Shown piece after piece: positions 7,793 to 17,593 of a stretch of DNA of 64,000 bases. Position 1 is the stretch's first letter; every line of letters begins with the position of its first letter. A program made the translations under genes and the position numbers. This DNA comes from Roseomonas fluvialis. GTDB taxonomy: Bacteria; Pseudomonadota; Alphaproteobacteria; Acetobacterales; Acetobacteraceae. The stretch covers positions 558,001-622,000 of the forward strand of contig NZ_AP025637.1 in NCBI RefSeq assembly GCF_022846615.1. The letters run 5' to 3'. The notes below the pieces were generated by a model. It did no database searches, was not told the origin of the DNA, and worked only from the letters and a program-made list of their open reading frames with translations.

Positions 7793-8770
7793 TCAGTCGA
7801 CCGTCGCGCCGCTGGCGCGCACGATGGGCGCCCATTTGTCGGTCTCGACGCGGATGAAGCGTGCCAGGTCCTCGGCACTGCCGGGCAGGGGTTCGACCCC
7901 GTGGCGCGCGAGGTGGGCGCGGACCTCGGCATCGGCCATCGTGTCGCGCATCGCCGTGTTGAACCGCGCGACGATACTGGCCGGCAGGCCCTTCGGCCCG
8001 ACCAGCGCGTACCAGTTCGCGACCTCGTAGCCCGGGAGCGTCTCGGCCACGGTGGGCAGGTTCGGCAGCATGGCGGACCGCTGCGGCGTGACGACCGCGA
8101 GCGCGCGCAGCCGCCCACCTTCGACCTGCGGCAATGCTGTCGGCGCGGTGGAGAAGGCGAAGTCGGTCTTGCCCGACAGCAGGTCGGTCATCAGCGGCCC
8201 GCCGCCGCGATAGGGCACATGGATGGTGCGGATGCCCGCCATCTGGTCGAGCAGCGCGCCCGCCAGATGCCCCGCGCCGCCCACACCCGACGAGCCATAG
8301 GACAGCGTGTCCGGCCGCGCGCGCGCCGCCGCCACCAGGTCCGCCACGGTCTGCCAGGGGCGGTCCACCGGCACCACCAGCACGTTCAGCACGCTGCCCG
8401 CCATGGCGATGGGCGTGAGGTCGGTCTGCGGATTGAACGGCAGGCTGCGATACAGCGTCGGATTGATCGCGAGCGCGCCGATCGTGCCCATCAGCAGCGT
8501 GCTGCCGTCTGGGGCGGCGCGCACCACCGTCTCGGTCGCGAGGTTCCCGCCCGCGCCGGGGCGGTTGTCCACCACGATCGGCTGGCCGAGCAGCGACTGC
8601 AGCTTGGGCGCGATGGTGCGGGTGCTGATATCGGTCGCGCCTCCGGCGGCGAAGCCGACCACGATGCGGATCGGGCGGGTAGGGGTCCAGTCCTGCGCGC
8701 GGGCGGCCAAGGGGGCGATGGTCTGGGCGGCCAGCAGCGGCAGGGCAGCAAGGCGGCGGCGGGTCAGCAT
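7793..8770 (-). CDS. Bug/TctC-family tripartite tricarboxylate transporter binding protein
   Basis: 325 residues. Signal peptide with RRRLAALPLL and cleavage near ARA/QDW, then the Bug signature PTRPIRIVVGFAAGGATD, VVDNRPGAGGNLATE and HVPYRGGGPLMTDLL. It would capture a carboxylate or similar anion in the periplasm for a TctAB-type symporter, but no membrane subunits are present in the window. GGAGAG is well placed before the ATG. It could also act as an orphan sensor, as proposed for some members. Confidence 0.9.
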   Translation of the reverse strand: MLTRRRLAALPLLAAQTIAPLAARAQDWTPTRPIRIVVGFAAGGATDISTRTIAPKLQSLLGQPIVVDNRPGAGGNLATETVVRAAPDGSTLLMGTIGALAINPTLYRSLPFNPQTDLTPIAMAGSVLNVLVVPVDRPWQTVADLVAAARARPDTLSYGSSGVGGAGHLAGALLDQMAGIRTIHVPYRGGGPLMTDLLSGKTDFAFSTAPTALPQVEGGRLRALAVVTPQRSAMLPNLPTVAETLPGYEVANWYALVGPKGLPASIVARFNTAMRDTMADAEVRAHLARHGVEPLPGSAEDLARFIRVETDKWAPIVRASGATVD

Positions 8771-8816
8771 GAACGTGTCTCTCCGGCGGGATGCCCGTTG
8801 GCCGGGCTGCGTTTCC

Positions 8817-9743
8817 CTACTCTGCGGCGAGGCTCGCGGGAAGGCGGAAGGTCACGTCCTCGACGATGCCGGGCAGCGCTTCCACCGATGCCGCGCCGAG
8901 GCTGCGCAGCCGCGCCACCAGGTCTTCCACCAGGCGTTCGGGTGCGGAGGCGCCGGCGGTCACGCCCACGGCCGTCGCGCCGTCGACCCAGGCCGGGTCC
9001 AGCGCCGCGGCATCCGCAATGAGATACGCGCGCGCCCCGCATTCCGCGGCGATTTCCCGCAGGCGGTTGGAGTTCGACGAATTCGCCGCGCCCACCACCA
9101 GCACCACCGGCGCGATGCGCGCCAGTTCGCGCACGGCGGTCTGGCGGTTCTGCGTGGCGTAGCAGATGTCGCGCGTATCGGGCCCGGTCACGTCGTCGAA
9201 GCGTGCACGAATGGCGGCGATCACCCCGCGCGTGTCGTCGACCGACAGCGTGGTCTGGGTGATGAAGGAGACGGGCGTGTCGCGCGGCAAGGGCAGCGCC
9301 TCCACCTCGGCCGCGGTCGCGACCAGGTGCACCGGCGCGTCGATCTGGCCCATGGTGCCGATCACCTCCGGATGGCCCGCATGGCCCACCAGCACCACGG
9401 CGCGGCCCTGCGCGGCGTAGCGCCGGCCTTCGTTGTGGACCTTGGTGACCAGCGGGCAGGTGGCGTCGAGCACATCCAGCTGGCGCAGCGCCGCCTCGCC
9501 CTCGACCTTGCGGGCCACGCCATGGGCGGAGAAGACGGCGACGGCGCCGACCGGAATTTCCTCGACCTCCTTGACGAAGACGGCGCCGCGGGCGCGCAGG
9601 TCCTCGACGACGTGGCGGTTGTGCACGATCTCGTGCCGGACATACACGGGCGGGCCGTATTTCTGCAGCGCGCGTTCGACGATTTCGACCGCGCGGACAA
9701 CGCCGGCGCAGAAGCCGCGCGGCTGAGCCAGAACCACCCGCAT
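8817..9743 (-). CDS. ispH: 4-hydroxy-3-methylbut-2-enyl diphosphate reductase
   Basis: 308 residues, last enzyme of the MEP isoprenoid pathway; it reduces HMBPP to IPP and DMAPP with an iron-sulfur cluster. The three cluster cysteines are C12 (GFCAGV), C96 (DATCPLV) and C194 ([10 protein letters not shown]), and the proton-donating glutamate is E126 in GHPEV. The conserved SSNSNRL and GASAPERLV segments are present. Length is normal. GGGAGGGAC precedes the ATG. It is the only clearly essential central gene in this part of the window and appears to be transcribed on its own. Confidence 0.97.
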   Translation of the reverse strand: MRVVLAQPRGFCAGVVRAVEIVERALQKYGPPVYVRHEIVHNRHVVEDLRARGAVFVKEVEEIPVGAVAVFSAHGVARKVEGEAALRQLDVLDATCPLVTKVHNEGRRYAAQGRAVVLVGHAGHPEVIGTMGQIDAPVHLVATAAEVEALPLPRDTPVSFITQTTLSVDDTRGVIAAIRARFDDVTGPDTRDICYATQNRQTAVRELARIAPVVLVVGAANSSNSNRLREIAAECGARAYLIADAAALDPAWVDGATAVGVTAGASAPERLVEDLVARLRSLGAASVEALPGIVEDVTFRLPASLAAE

Positions 9744-9823
9744 GCCCGTGAGTCCCTCCCGTTCGGACAGGCCATGATTTCGGCCCGGCCGGGGGGGAAT
9801 TCAACCGGAATCGCGGCGCGACG

Positions 9824-10930
9824 TCACCAGCCGTTGACGCGGTCCCAGGTGGCGATCACGTCCCGTCCGCCATCGACCAGGTGGTAGCGGTCATGGGCTG
9901 CGACGGTGAGACAGGTGTGGTTGGGCGCGACGCGCACCAGGGCGCCGATCGGCAGGGTGTCGAAGGGCAGCGGATGTTCGCCGCGCACCTCGCCATGCTC
10001 CTGGTGGGTGCGCACCACGATCGCGTCGCCGAAGGACGGCCGGCCGTCGATGTCGAGCATCAGGCCGAAGCCATAGTCCTTCGGTGCCTTTTCGGTGCTG
10101 CGGTCCTTCGACAGAGCGATGGCGCCGGCATCCACGAGCACGGCGTTGCGGTCGGGCTTGCGCCCGGTGACGGCGGTCAGCACCGTGACGGCGATGTCGT
10201 CCAGCCCATGCGTGCCGATCTGGCCCTGGAACAGGTCGCCGAACATGTAGACGCCGGCGCGCACGTCGGTCACGCCGCCCATGTCGCGGCCGTACAGCGC
10301 CGTTGGGGATGACCCCAGCGAGACGACATCCACCGTGGCACCCATGGCGCGCAGGCGGGCGGCGGCGGTGACGGCGCCGCGGTGTTCGGCCTCGGCGATC
10401 GCTTCCAGGCCCTGCCGGGACCGTTCGGCATAGGAATGCCCGGCATGGGTCATGATGCCGGCGCAGCGCGCACCGAGGCGCCCAGCGATCTCGGTCAGCA
10501 GGTTGGAATCGGGAGCAACGCCGCCGCGGCCCTCGCCGCAATCGACTTCGACCAGCGCGCGCAGCGGCCCCGGATGGGCGGCGATGGCCGCCGCGACATC
10601 GGCATCGTCGGTGATGACCTTCACGTCGCCGCCCTGCGCGTTCAGTGCGGCGATGGCATCCAGCTTCGCCGGCGTGATGCCCACGGCGTAGATCTGGTCG
10701 TGGAAGCCGCCGCTGGCGAAGTAGCGCGCCTCGGCCACGGTGCTGACGGTGATCGGCCCCTTGCCGGGCGCGGCAAGGTCCGCCACCGCGATCGACTTCG
10801 CGGTCTTCATGTGCGGGCGCAGCACCAGGCCCGGATGCCGCGCCACCGCGGCTGCCATATGCGCCAGGTTGCGCTTCAGGATCGCCAGGTCGAGCACAAG
10901 GCAGGGCGTGGGCAGGTCATCCAGCGTCAT
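9824..10930 (-). CDS. DSD1-family PLP enzyme (D-threonine aldolase/D-serine dehydratase type)
   Basis: 368 residues, fold-type III PLP enzyme with an alanine-racemase-like barrel. The PLP lysine is in RPHMKTAKS, and the metal-ligand motif near the C-terminus (PNHTCLT, histidine and cysteine two apart) is that of zinc- or manganese-dependent D-threonine aldolases and eukaryotic-type D-serine dehydratases. It would cleave or deaminate a beta-hydroxy D-amino acid; the exact substrate cannot be told. It is followed after 80 bases by ispH and preceded after 6 bases by a small secreted-protein gene. Confidence 0.9.
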   Translation of the reverse strand: MTLDDLPTPCLVLDLAILKRNLAHMAAAVARHPGLVLRPHMKTAKSIAVADLAAPGKGPITVSTVAEARYFASGGFHDQIYAVGITPAKLDAIAALNAQGGDVKVITDDADVAAAIAAHPGPLRALVEVDCGEGRGGVAPDSNLLTEIAGRLGARCAGIMTHAGHSYAERSRQGLEAIAEAEHRGAVTAAARLRAMGATVDVVSLGSSPTALYGRDMGGVTDVRAGVYMFGDLFQGQIGTHGLDDIAVTVLTAVTGRKPDRNAVLVDAGAIALSKDRSTEKAPKDYGFGLMLDIDGRPSFGDAIVVRTHQEHGEVRGEHPLPFDTLPIGALVRVAPNHTCLTVAAHDRYHLVDGGRDVIATWDRVNGW

Positions 10931-10936
10931 GGCGGT

Positions 10937-11395
10937 CTACCAGCGCGAGGCGATCGAGAGTTCGACGATGGAATCCGGCACTTCCCGCCCGCCAGCGGCG
11001 CGGCGCAGGCCGACCACGGCGTATGGCGTGGTCCACGATGCCTGCGCGCCGCCCTGCCCTTCCGTCACGCCCTGGAAGGAGGCGTCGGTGAGGCAGGCGC
11101 CGATTTCGTGCTGCAGGGCGCGGAAGCGGTCCTGCGTCGGGTCGGGCGGCTGGCGGGCGTCGTGACGCGCCATCACGGCGTAGAACACGCCGCGCGGCCC
11201 GCCGCCTGGGGTCTGGAGCGTGCCGTGGCGTTCCTCGATCGAGCCCGGGATGTTGCGCCCGGTGCGCGGCATCCAGTCGAAGCGCGACTGCGCCGCCTGC
11301 ACCGCCTGATGGAGCGCGGTGCAGAAGGCACTGTTGGCGGCGGCCGCACCCGGCAGCGCGAGCGTCAGCGACAGGGCAAGCAGCAGGGGGCGCAT
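10937..11395 (-). CDS. Hypothetical exported protein
   Basis: 152 residues with a clear signal peptide (LLLALSLTLALPGAAAA) followed by NSAFCTALHQAVQAAQ. The mature part holds two cysteines (in AFCTAL and IGACLTDA) that could form a disulfide. I recognise no domain. It lies between the M81-type gene and the PLP enzyme gene on the same strand with 6- and 48-base gaps, so co-transcription is likely but says nothing firm about its job. Confidence 0.75.
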   Translation of the reverse strand: MRPLLLALSLTLALPGAAAANSAFCTALHQAVQAAQSRFDWMPRTGRNIPGSIEERHGTLQTPGGGPRGVFYAVMARHDARQPPDPTQDRFRALQHEIGACLTDASFQGVTEGQGGAQASWTTPYAVVGLRRAAGGREVPDSIVELSIASRW

Positions 11396-11443
11396 GGCGC
11401 GTCTCCGGGTCGGGGTAGCGGCACGCTTACCGCGCGCCGGGCG

Positions 11444-12949
11444 TCAGGGCCAGCGCGCCTGCGGGTCCATCGGCAGCACCGGGCGCGGCAGGTGCTTCCA
11501 GGGGAAGGTGGCGAGGTTCGGGGAGGTAAGGCCGGGGCAATCCACTTCCACGATCTGCTCGTGCTGGAAGAACTCGTCGAAGCCGCCGCGGAAATGGCCG
11601 CGCGACTTCACCACCACCGCACGCGCCTTGCCGATGTCGAGGCCGAGATGTTCCAGGAAGACCGGGTCGGCGCATTGCGTGCGCCCTTCGATCACCACCA
11701 CCGCGATGCCGCCGATCTGCAGCCAGGCGGTGCGGCCGAGCAGCACGGTCCGCCCTGCGAAGATGCCGCGCCGGCCCGTGACCTTGCCGTCGGACAGGGC
11801 GCGGATTTCGGCCACCGCCGCGAAGGGCTTGGAGAAGGCATCATCAGCCGCGACGGCGCGGTTGAAGCGCGCGGTGAAGTGTGCGCCGACACCGAGCGCA
11901 TGGGCCTCGGCGGCGAGTGGCGCATCGGCGATGATGCCGATGATCGCATCCTGCACGCCGGCGCGGTGGAAAGCGTCCAGGATCCACATGGTGTTGCCAC
12001 GGCCGCCGCCGCCGGGATTGTCGGCCACATCGGCGAAGGCGAGCGGCACCGGGCTTTCCTTCGCCAACCGCACCGCGTCGTCGAGCGAGGTCAGGTTGGC
12101 GACGAAGCGCGCGCGGCGGTCCCAGGCGGCCTCGGCCAGGGTCTGTGCCAGCGCCTCGGCCGCATCGGGGTCGGTGGCGGTGACGATGACCGACAGCCCG
12201 TTGAACGGCGTATCGCCATAGGAGAAGCCCGCCATCACCGAGACATTGGCGATGCGCGCGTCCTTCGCCGCCATTTCCTGGCCGAGGTCGATCACCTCCG
12301 CATAGGGTCCCTGCGCCGTCAGCAGCGCGGTCTGCGGGGAGACGATGGGCAGGCGGCGATGGGCGCGGTGGAAGCGCTCGCCGGCCAGCAGCCGACGCAG
12401 CAGTTGCGCGCATTCCGCGCCGCGCTCATGCATGTCGAGATGCGGGTTGGTGCGGTAGCCGACGAAGGCATCGACTGTCGCGACCATGCGGCCCGACACG
12501 TTCGCGTGCAGGTCGTAGGAACACACGAAGGGGATGTCGCCGAGGACCTCGCGCACCAGCGACTGCAGCGTGCCTTCCGGGTCGTGGTCATGCTCGGCCA
12601 GGCCGGCGCCGTGCATGATGGAATACACGCCGTCCACCTGGCCACGCAGCGCCGTGAGCCCTGCGCGCCAGGTCGCCATCATGGCGTTGAAATCGTCCTG
12701 GTTCACCGGGCCATTCGGTTCGGCGGCGGCGATCATGACGGGTAGCGGCGTCCAATCGCCGGTCGCGTTCATGCCGTCGATAAAGCCGGAGAGTTCGGCC
12801 GGCGCGCGCGGGGCGGGCTTCGCGGCCTCGGCCAGGATGTCGGCGCCTTCCAGGTAGCAGCGGCCGTCGAAATCGGCGCGGCGCGCTGGGGGCGCGAAGC
12901 GGTTGCACTCGATCGAGAAGCCGAGGATGGCGATGCGCGGTCCGGGCAT
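11444..12949 (-). CDS. M81-family (MlrC-like) metallopeptidase
   Basis: 501 residues. Homologous to MlrC (microcystinase C) and related M81 proteins: N-terminal domain beginning RIAILGFSIECNRFAPP, a central segment with SYDLHANVS and YRTNPHLDMHERG that supplies metal-binding histidines and acids, and a C-terminal MlrC domain (VADNPGGGGRGNTMW, DPVFLEHLG). Most members have unknown substrates and appear to be zinc hydrolases of small peptides or amides. Its ATG shares one base with the stop of the threonine-synthase-like gene (TGATG), implying coupled translation. Confidence 0.88.
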   Translation of the reverse strand: MPGPRIAILGFSIECNRFAPPARRADFDGRCYLEGADILAEAAKPAPRAPAELSGFIDGMNATGDWTPLPVMIAAAEPNGPVNQDDFNAMMATWRAGLTALRGQVDGVYSIMHGAGLAEHDHDPEGTLQSLVREVLGDIPFVCSYDLHANVSGRMVATVDAFVGYRTNPHLDMHERGAECAQLLRRLLAGERFHRAHRRLPIVSPQTALLTAQGPYAEVIDLGQEMAAKDARIANVSVMAGFSYGDTPFNGLSVIVTATDPDAAEALAQTLAEAAWDRRARFVANLTSLDDAVRLAKESPVPLAFADVADNPGGGGRGNTMWILDAFHRAGVQDAIIGIIADAPLAAEAHALGVGAHFTARFNRAVAADDAFSKPFAAVAEIRALSDGKVTGRRGIFAGRTVLLGRTAWLQIGGIAVVVIEGRTQCADPVFLEHLGLDIGKARAVVVKSRGHFRGGFDEFFQHEQIVEVDCPGLTSPNLATFPWKHLPRPVLPMDPQARWP

Positions 12950-14073
12950 CAGATGGTCACTCCCAACATCTCGGCGATGCGCGGCGTGGATTTCAGGCCG
13001 GTGCCGGTGAGCACGACCACGGTGGTCTCGTCCGCGCGGATGGTGCCGGCTTCCAGCAACCGCGCGAAGGCCGCGGCTGCCTGGGCGCAGGTCGGTTCGA
13101 CGTAGATCCCCGTGCGGGCGAGTTCGAGCGTCGCGGCGGCGATCTCGTCTTCGGTCAGCATCACCGCGCCGCCGCCGGAGCGCGTCAGTACCTCGCCGCA
13201 TTCGACGCTGCGCAGCGGCTGCGCGATGGCGGTGCCCTCCGCGATGGTGGGCTGTGCGGCCACCGCGGGCAGGCCGAGGAATTCCCGCGCGATGGGTGCG
13301 CAGTTCGCCGGCTGCGCGGCGAAGATGCGCGGCAGGCGCGTGATCTCGCCGGCGCGCAGCAATTCGTCGAAGCCGATACCGCAGCCCAGCACGTTCGATC
13401 CCGCGCCGCAGGGCACGATGACATTGTCGGGCACGGTGAAGCCCAGGTCCTCCCACAGTTCATAGGCCAGCGTCTTGGTGCCGTGCAGAAAGAACGGGTG
13501 CCAGTTGTGGCTGGCGTAGAAGATGTTGGCGGCCTCGGCCAGCGCGGCATCGGCGCAATCCTGCCGGCTGCCGGGGATGAGGCGGATGGTGGCGCCGGAT
13601 GCGCGCGACTGCACGGTCTTGGCGGGGGATGTGCTCGCGGGCACGAAGATGGTGGCCGCCATGCCACCGGCGGCCGCATAGGCCGAGACCGCGGCGCCGC
13701 CATTGCCGGAGGAGTCCTCCAGCACCTCCGTCACGCCCTGTGCGCGCAGCAGCGACAGCATCACCGAAGCGCCGCGGTCCTTGAACGATCCGGTCGGCGC
13801 GAACCACTCGCATTTCAACAAGGCTGAGGCACCGCCGATCACGCGCGGCACCAGCGGCGTGCAGCCCTCGCCCATGGTGATGGGGTCGTCGGGGATGAAG
13901 GGCAGCGCCGCGGCGTACCGCCACAGCGAACGATCCTCGGTGCGGATTGCATCGCGCGTGATGCCGGGCAGCGGCGTGAGCAGCAGCGGTGCCTGGTCAT
14001 CGCCGCACCAGCGCGGCGTGTCCAGCGGATAGGTGCGCCCCGTGCGGGGGTCGAGATAGGCGATGTCGGTCAT
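12949..14073 (-). CDS. Threonine-synthase-like PLP enzyme
   Basis: 374 residues, fold-type II PLP enzyme. Seen: PLP lysine in PTGSFKDRGA, the substrate/phosphate loop DSSGNGGAAVSAYAA, and the glycine-rich CGAGSNVLG cofactor-binding loop. It matches the threonine synthase/pyridoxal-dependent lyase family (YLDPRTGRTYPLDTPRW start), but coupling to an M81 hydrolase and proximity to DSD1 and M20 genes suggest a catabolic or specialised role rather than the housekeeping thrC. Its start is 51 bases from the divergent M20 gene. Confidence 0.85.
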   Translation of the reverse strand: MTDIAYLDPRTGRTYPLDTPRWCGDDQAPLLLTPLPGITRDAIRTEDRSLWRYAAALPFIPDDPITMGEGCTPLVPRVIGGASALLKCEWFAPTGSFKDRGASVMLSLLRAQGVTEVLEDSSGNGGAAVSAYAAAGGMAATIFVPASTSPAKTVQSRASGATIRLIPGSRQDCADAALAEAANIFYASHNWHPFFLHGTKTLAYELWEDLGFTVPDNVIVPCGAGSNVLGCGIGFDELLRAGEITRLPRIFAAQPANCAPIAREFLGLPAVAAQPTIAEGTAIAQPLRSVECGEVLTRSGGGAVMLTEDEIAAATLELARTGIYVEPTCAQAAAAFARLLEAGTIRADETTVVVLTGTGLKSTPRIAEMLGVTI

Positions 14074-14124
14074 GGCGGCGCAGCCTCGCTTGCCCGGCCG
14101 CGCGCGGCAAGGGATGCTGAGGCC

Positions 14125-15225
14125 ATGAACGATGCCGATGCCGTCCTGCGCCTCGCCGCCGACCTTGTCGCGATCGACAGCCGGTCCTCCGTGTCCAACC
14201 TGCCGCTCGCCGAACGCATCGAGGCCGAGCTGACGGGCTTCGACATCGCCCGCGTGGACTACGCGGATGCCAACGGCGTGGCCAAGCGCGCTCTGGTGGC
14301 CCATCGCGGGCCGAAAGGTGGCCTGGCGCTGTCCGGTCACATGGATACGGTGCCTGATACAGGCTGGACCGATCCGTGGTCGCCGCGCGTGGTCGATGGC
14401 GTGCTGCATGGCCTGGGCAGCGTGGACATGAAGGGGCCGGTCGCCGCCTGCATCGTGGCAGCGCGGGGCCTGCCCGAGAGCGTGCCGGCGACCCTGCTGA
14501 TCACCACGGATGAGGAAACCAGCAAGCAGGGCGCACGCGCCATCGCCGCATCGGATGCCGCGCGCGCGCTGGGCCTGCGCGGGATCGTGGTGGCGGAACC
14601 GACGGGGCTGCTGCCGGTGCGCGGGCATCGCAGCCATATCGAATACACCGCCGTCGCGACGGGCGTGCAGGCGCATTCGTCGACCGGGCAGGGCACCAAT
14701 GCGAACTGGGCGCTGATCCCGTTCCTGGCAGAGATGAAGGCGGTGTTCGAACGCCTTCGCCACGACCCGGCCTATCACGATGCCGGCTACGATCCGCCTT
14801 TCAGCGATTTCAACCTGGTCATCGACAACCACGGCACTGCGGTGAACGTGACAGTCGCGAAGGCGACCGTGCGCATCAAGTTCCGCCGCAGCCGCAACGT
14901 GGACTACGCGCCGATCGAAGCCGCGGTGAAGGACGCTGCCGCGCGCACCGGCGTGACGCTCACCGAAAAGCGCGAAGGCACGCCGCCCGAACTGCCGGCC
15001 GACCATCCGCTGGTGGCGCTGGCGGTGCGCGAGACCGGCCAGGCCGCGCGCACCGCCCCCTACGGCACCGACGCCAGCGAATTGCAGGACCTGGCCCCCT
15101 GCATCGTGATGGGTCCTGGCACCATCGCCACGGCACATACACCGCATGAATGCGTGGCGGTGGCGGACCTGGTCGCCGCGGTACCGCTGTTCCGGCGGAT
15201 GCTGGCGGCTACGCCGGCAGGGTGA
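14125..15225 (+). CDS. M20-family metallohydrolase (ArgE/DapE/CPG2 type)
   Basis: 366 residues. The di-zinc site is visible in order: GHMDTVPD, GSVDMKGP, TTDEETS, VAEPTG and the late AHTPHECV. A dimerisation insert is present (AHSSTGQGTNANWAL). Such enzymes release amino acids from N-acyl or peptide substrates in the cytosol. CTGAGG precedes the ATG. Its 3' end overlaps the convergent asparaginase gene by 17 bases. The flanking amino-acid enzymes suggest peptide or amide use as a nitrogen source. Confidence 0.88.
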   Translation: MNDADAVLRLAADLVAIDSRSSVSNLPLAERIEAELTGFDIARVDYADANGVAKRALVAHRGPKGGLALSGHMDTVPDTGWTDPWSPRVVDGVLHGLGSVDMKGPVAACIVAARGLPESVPATLLITTDEETSKQGARAIAASDAARALGLRGIVVAEPTGLLPVRGHRSHIEYTAVATGVQAHSSTGQGTNANWALIPFLAEMKAVFERLRHDPAYHDAGYDPPFSDFNLVIDNHGTAVNVTVAKATVRIKFRRSRNVDYAPIEAAVKDAAARTGVTLTEKREGTPPELPADHPLVALAVRETGQAARTAPYGTDASELQDLAPCIVMGPGTIATAHTPHECVAVADLVAAVPLFRRMLAATPAG

Positions 15226-16204
15226 CGCGGACCTCGCCGACCGGGCGGCCGTTGCTGTCGTTGATGGCGCCTTCGATGTCCTGCGTGAGCGACTCCGCCG
15301 CATCCACCAGGCCGAGCCGGCCCAGCAGCGCCGCGAAGACGCCCATTTTCGCCCGCGCCGTGCCATCCGCCAGCTTGACCGCGATGCCGAGCCCTTCCTC
15401 AGGCACGAAGCCGACCACGTAGCCCTCCGCGCCACCCTTCAGCAGCACGCGGCCCTGGCTGGCGCGGACGATTTTCCCCGTCGAGGAGCCACGACCGGAC
15501 AGATGGTCGGGGTAGGCGCGAATGGCCGATTGCAGGCGGCGGATCGCGGTGCGGCGTGCATCGGTCGCGACACGTGCCGCCGCCCAGCGTGCGGCGCCGC
15601 GCGCCATGGTCGCCATCGGCAGCGCGAGCGCCGGCAGCCCGCAACCATCCACGCCGCGCGGCAGGCGCGCCGCATCCTCGCCGAGCAATTCGCTGAACGC
15701 TTCCAGATACAGGCGCTGCGCCGGATGCGCCGGGTCCGCGTATCCGCCGACGGACGCGCCAATGTGCTTCGTCAGCGTCAGGAAGCCGCAATGCTTGCCC
15801 GAGCAATTGTGGAACACACGCGAGCGGTCGCCGCCGCCGCGGATCACCGCGATCTGGTCGGACTGCGCGCGTGGCAGGTCCGGCCCGCAGACCAGGGCGG
15901 CGTCGGTCAGCCCCAGCCGTTCCAGCCAGCCGCGCACCAGCGCGACCTGGAAATCCTCCGCGCTGTGGGATGCACAGGCGAGCGCCAGGTGTTCCTCGGT
16001 CAGCCCCGCCGCATCCGCCGCGCCGCTTTCGACCAACGGGATCGCCTGGAAGGGCTTCAGGGACGATCGCGGGAAGGTCACGAAGGACGGATCGCCCCAG
16101 GACTGCAGGATGCGTCCGTCCGCATCCGCCACCACGGCCACGCCGTGATGCAGGCTTTCCAGTATGCCGCCGCGGCGGATCTCGGCCATCGGCACGAAGG
16201 TCAT
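15209..16204 (-). CDS. Asparaginase II-family protein
   Basis: 331 residues, of the Rhizobium etli AnsA-type asparaginase II family, unrelated to the E. coli enzymes. Characteristic segments: VTFPRSSLKPFQAIPLVESGA near the N-terminus, ALACASHSAEDFQ, HNCSGKHCGFL and VDGCGLPALALPM. It hydrolyses L-asparagine to aspartate and ammonia. The ATG at 16204 overlaps the glycosyltransferase stop by 4 bases (ATGA), which supports this start over longer frames. Two conserved cysteines (in NCSGKHC) fit the zinc-binding site reported for this family. Confidence 0.9.
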   Translation of the reverse strand: MTFVPMAEIRRGGILESLHHGVAVVADADGRILQSWGDPSFVTFPRSSLKPFQAIPLVESGAADAAGLTEEHLALACASHSAEDFQVALVRGWLERLGLTDAALVCGPDLPRAQSDQIAVIRGGGDRSRVFHNCSGKHCGFLTLTKHIGASVGGYADPAHPAQRLYLEAFSELLGEDAARLPRGVDGCGLPALALPMATMARGAARWAAARVATDARRTAIRRLQSAIRAYPDHLSGRGSSTGKIVRASQGRVLLKGGAEGYVVGFVPEEGLGIAVKLADGTARAKMGVFAALLGRLGLVDAAESLTQDIEGAINDSNGRPVGEVRVTLPA

Positions 16205-17466
16205 GACACCGACTCCGGCAGGGGCACGGCGCTGCTGCCCGGACGGCCCTCCAGCACCGCGTCGAACAGCTTCACCTGGCGCGGCAGGCACAGCGCGTGC
16301 AGGTCGAAGCGTTCCAGCATGGTGCGGCGCGCCTGCTTGCGCAGCGGCACGTAGCGGTCGGGGTTGGCGATCGCATCCACCACAGCGTCCGCCATGCGCT
16401 GGTGGTCGAAGAAGGGCAGCATCAGGCCGTTGTGCTCGTGGCGCATCACCTCCGCCAGCGGCGGCGTGTCCGATCCGATGATCAACGCCTCGCAGCCCAT
16501 CGCCTCGACCAGCGACCACGAGAGCACGAAGGGATAAGTATAGTAGACATGGGCGCTGCTGATGCGGAACAGCGCCACCAGGCCCTCATGCGGAATGCGC
16601 CCGGTGAAGTGCACACGCGCCATGTCGAGCTTGTCGCCGACCTCGGCCATCATGGTCGCCTTCCACGACTTGCCGTCGGCGGGCAGGCGGCCATAGCCGC
16701 GTTCATCGCCACCCACGATCACGGCATGCGCGTTCGGGCGGCGCGCGAGGATCTCGGGCAGGGCGCGCATGAAGACGTCGAAGCCGCGATAGGGTTCGAG
16801 GTTGCGCGAGACGAAGGTCACCACCTCCTGCCCCTTGGTCACCGTGTGCCCGTCCGGCAGCTTCACGGTGGACGCCCCGTTCGGCGTGGCGAAGTTGGCG
16901 TCGACCCCTTCATGCACCACCGACGTGCGCGCCTGGATGTAATCCGGATAGCGGCTGCGCTGCCACAGCGTGGGGGAAACGCTCCAATCCGTCCCTTCGA
17001 GCGACTGCAACTGCGTCATGTTCAGCGTGCGCACGCGCGCGGCCTCGTCGAGCGTGACCTCCTGCGTGGGGTCGAACCCTACGTCTCCGCCCGTCGATCG
17101 ATAGTAGAACTCGCAGTACTGCAGCAGCTTCGTGTCGGGGAAGACGTCGCGCAGGTACAGCCCTTCGCCCCAGCCGGGATGGCAGCAGATGATGTCGGGC
17201 ACGAAGCCCTTCTGCTTCAGGCCCATCAGCGCGCGCGCCACCGCCTGGCCGCGGCGCACCGCGGCTTCGACGGGGCGGAGGTAGCGGTGCGTCTTCTCGC
17301 CCGCGCCTTCGGGTGCGGGGTAGCGCAGGTGCTGCGGGCCCGGCGGCGACTGGTTGGCGCGTTCGCCGAGGCCGATCACCCGCGCGCCCTTCCGGCGCGA
17401 GATGATCGGTGCGAGGTGCCGGTACTGGCCCGGGAAGTTCTGGTGAATGAACAGCGCCTGGACCAC
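16201..17466 (-). CDS. GT4-type glycosyltransferase
   Basis: About 421 residues, two Rossmann-like domains of the GT-B fold. The N-terminal part reads ALFIHQNFPGQYRHLAP, typical of GT4 proteins, and the donor-site region has FVSRNLEPYRGFDVFM, VIVGGDERGYG and the E-x7-E-like VEAMGCEALIIGSDTPPLAEVM. It would transfer a sugar in the cytosol, probably to an envelope glycan. I use the GTG at 17466, with GGGGAGA about 9 bases upstream and good alignment with the family start; an ATG at 17511 adds 15 poorly conserved residues. Coupled to the asparaginase gene, an odd pairing. Confidence 0.85.
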   Translation of the reverse strand: MVQALFIHQNFPGQYRHLAPIISRRKGARVIGLGERANQSPPGPQHLRYPAPEGAGEKTHRYLRPVEAAVRRGQAVARALMGLKQKGFVPDIICCHPGWGEGLYLRDVFPDTKLLQYCEFYYRSTGGDVGFDPTQEVTLDEAARVRTLNMTQLQSLEGTDWSVSPTLWQRSRYPDYIQARTSVVHEGVDANFATPNGASTVKLPDGHTVTKGQEVVTFVSRNLEPYRGFDVFMRALPEILARRPNAHAVIVGGDERGYGRLPADGKSWKATMMAEVGDKLDMARVHFTGRIPHEGLVALFRISSAHVYYTYPFVLSWSLVEAMGCEALIIGSDTPPLAEVMRHEHNGLMLPFFDHQRMADAVVDAIANPDRYVPLRKQARRTMLERFDLHALCLPRQVKLFDAVLEGRPGSSAVPLPESVS

Positions 17467-17593
17467 CGAGCCCGTCTCCCCTGTTGCGCCCCGGCTGCTT
17501 GATGCCGTCATTCTGTGCCTGCGGCAACCTGCGTCTGGCCTGCGGCGCGCGCCGGCGCCAGGATACCCGCCGACCGGTCAAGGGATGGTTGTG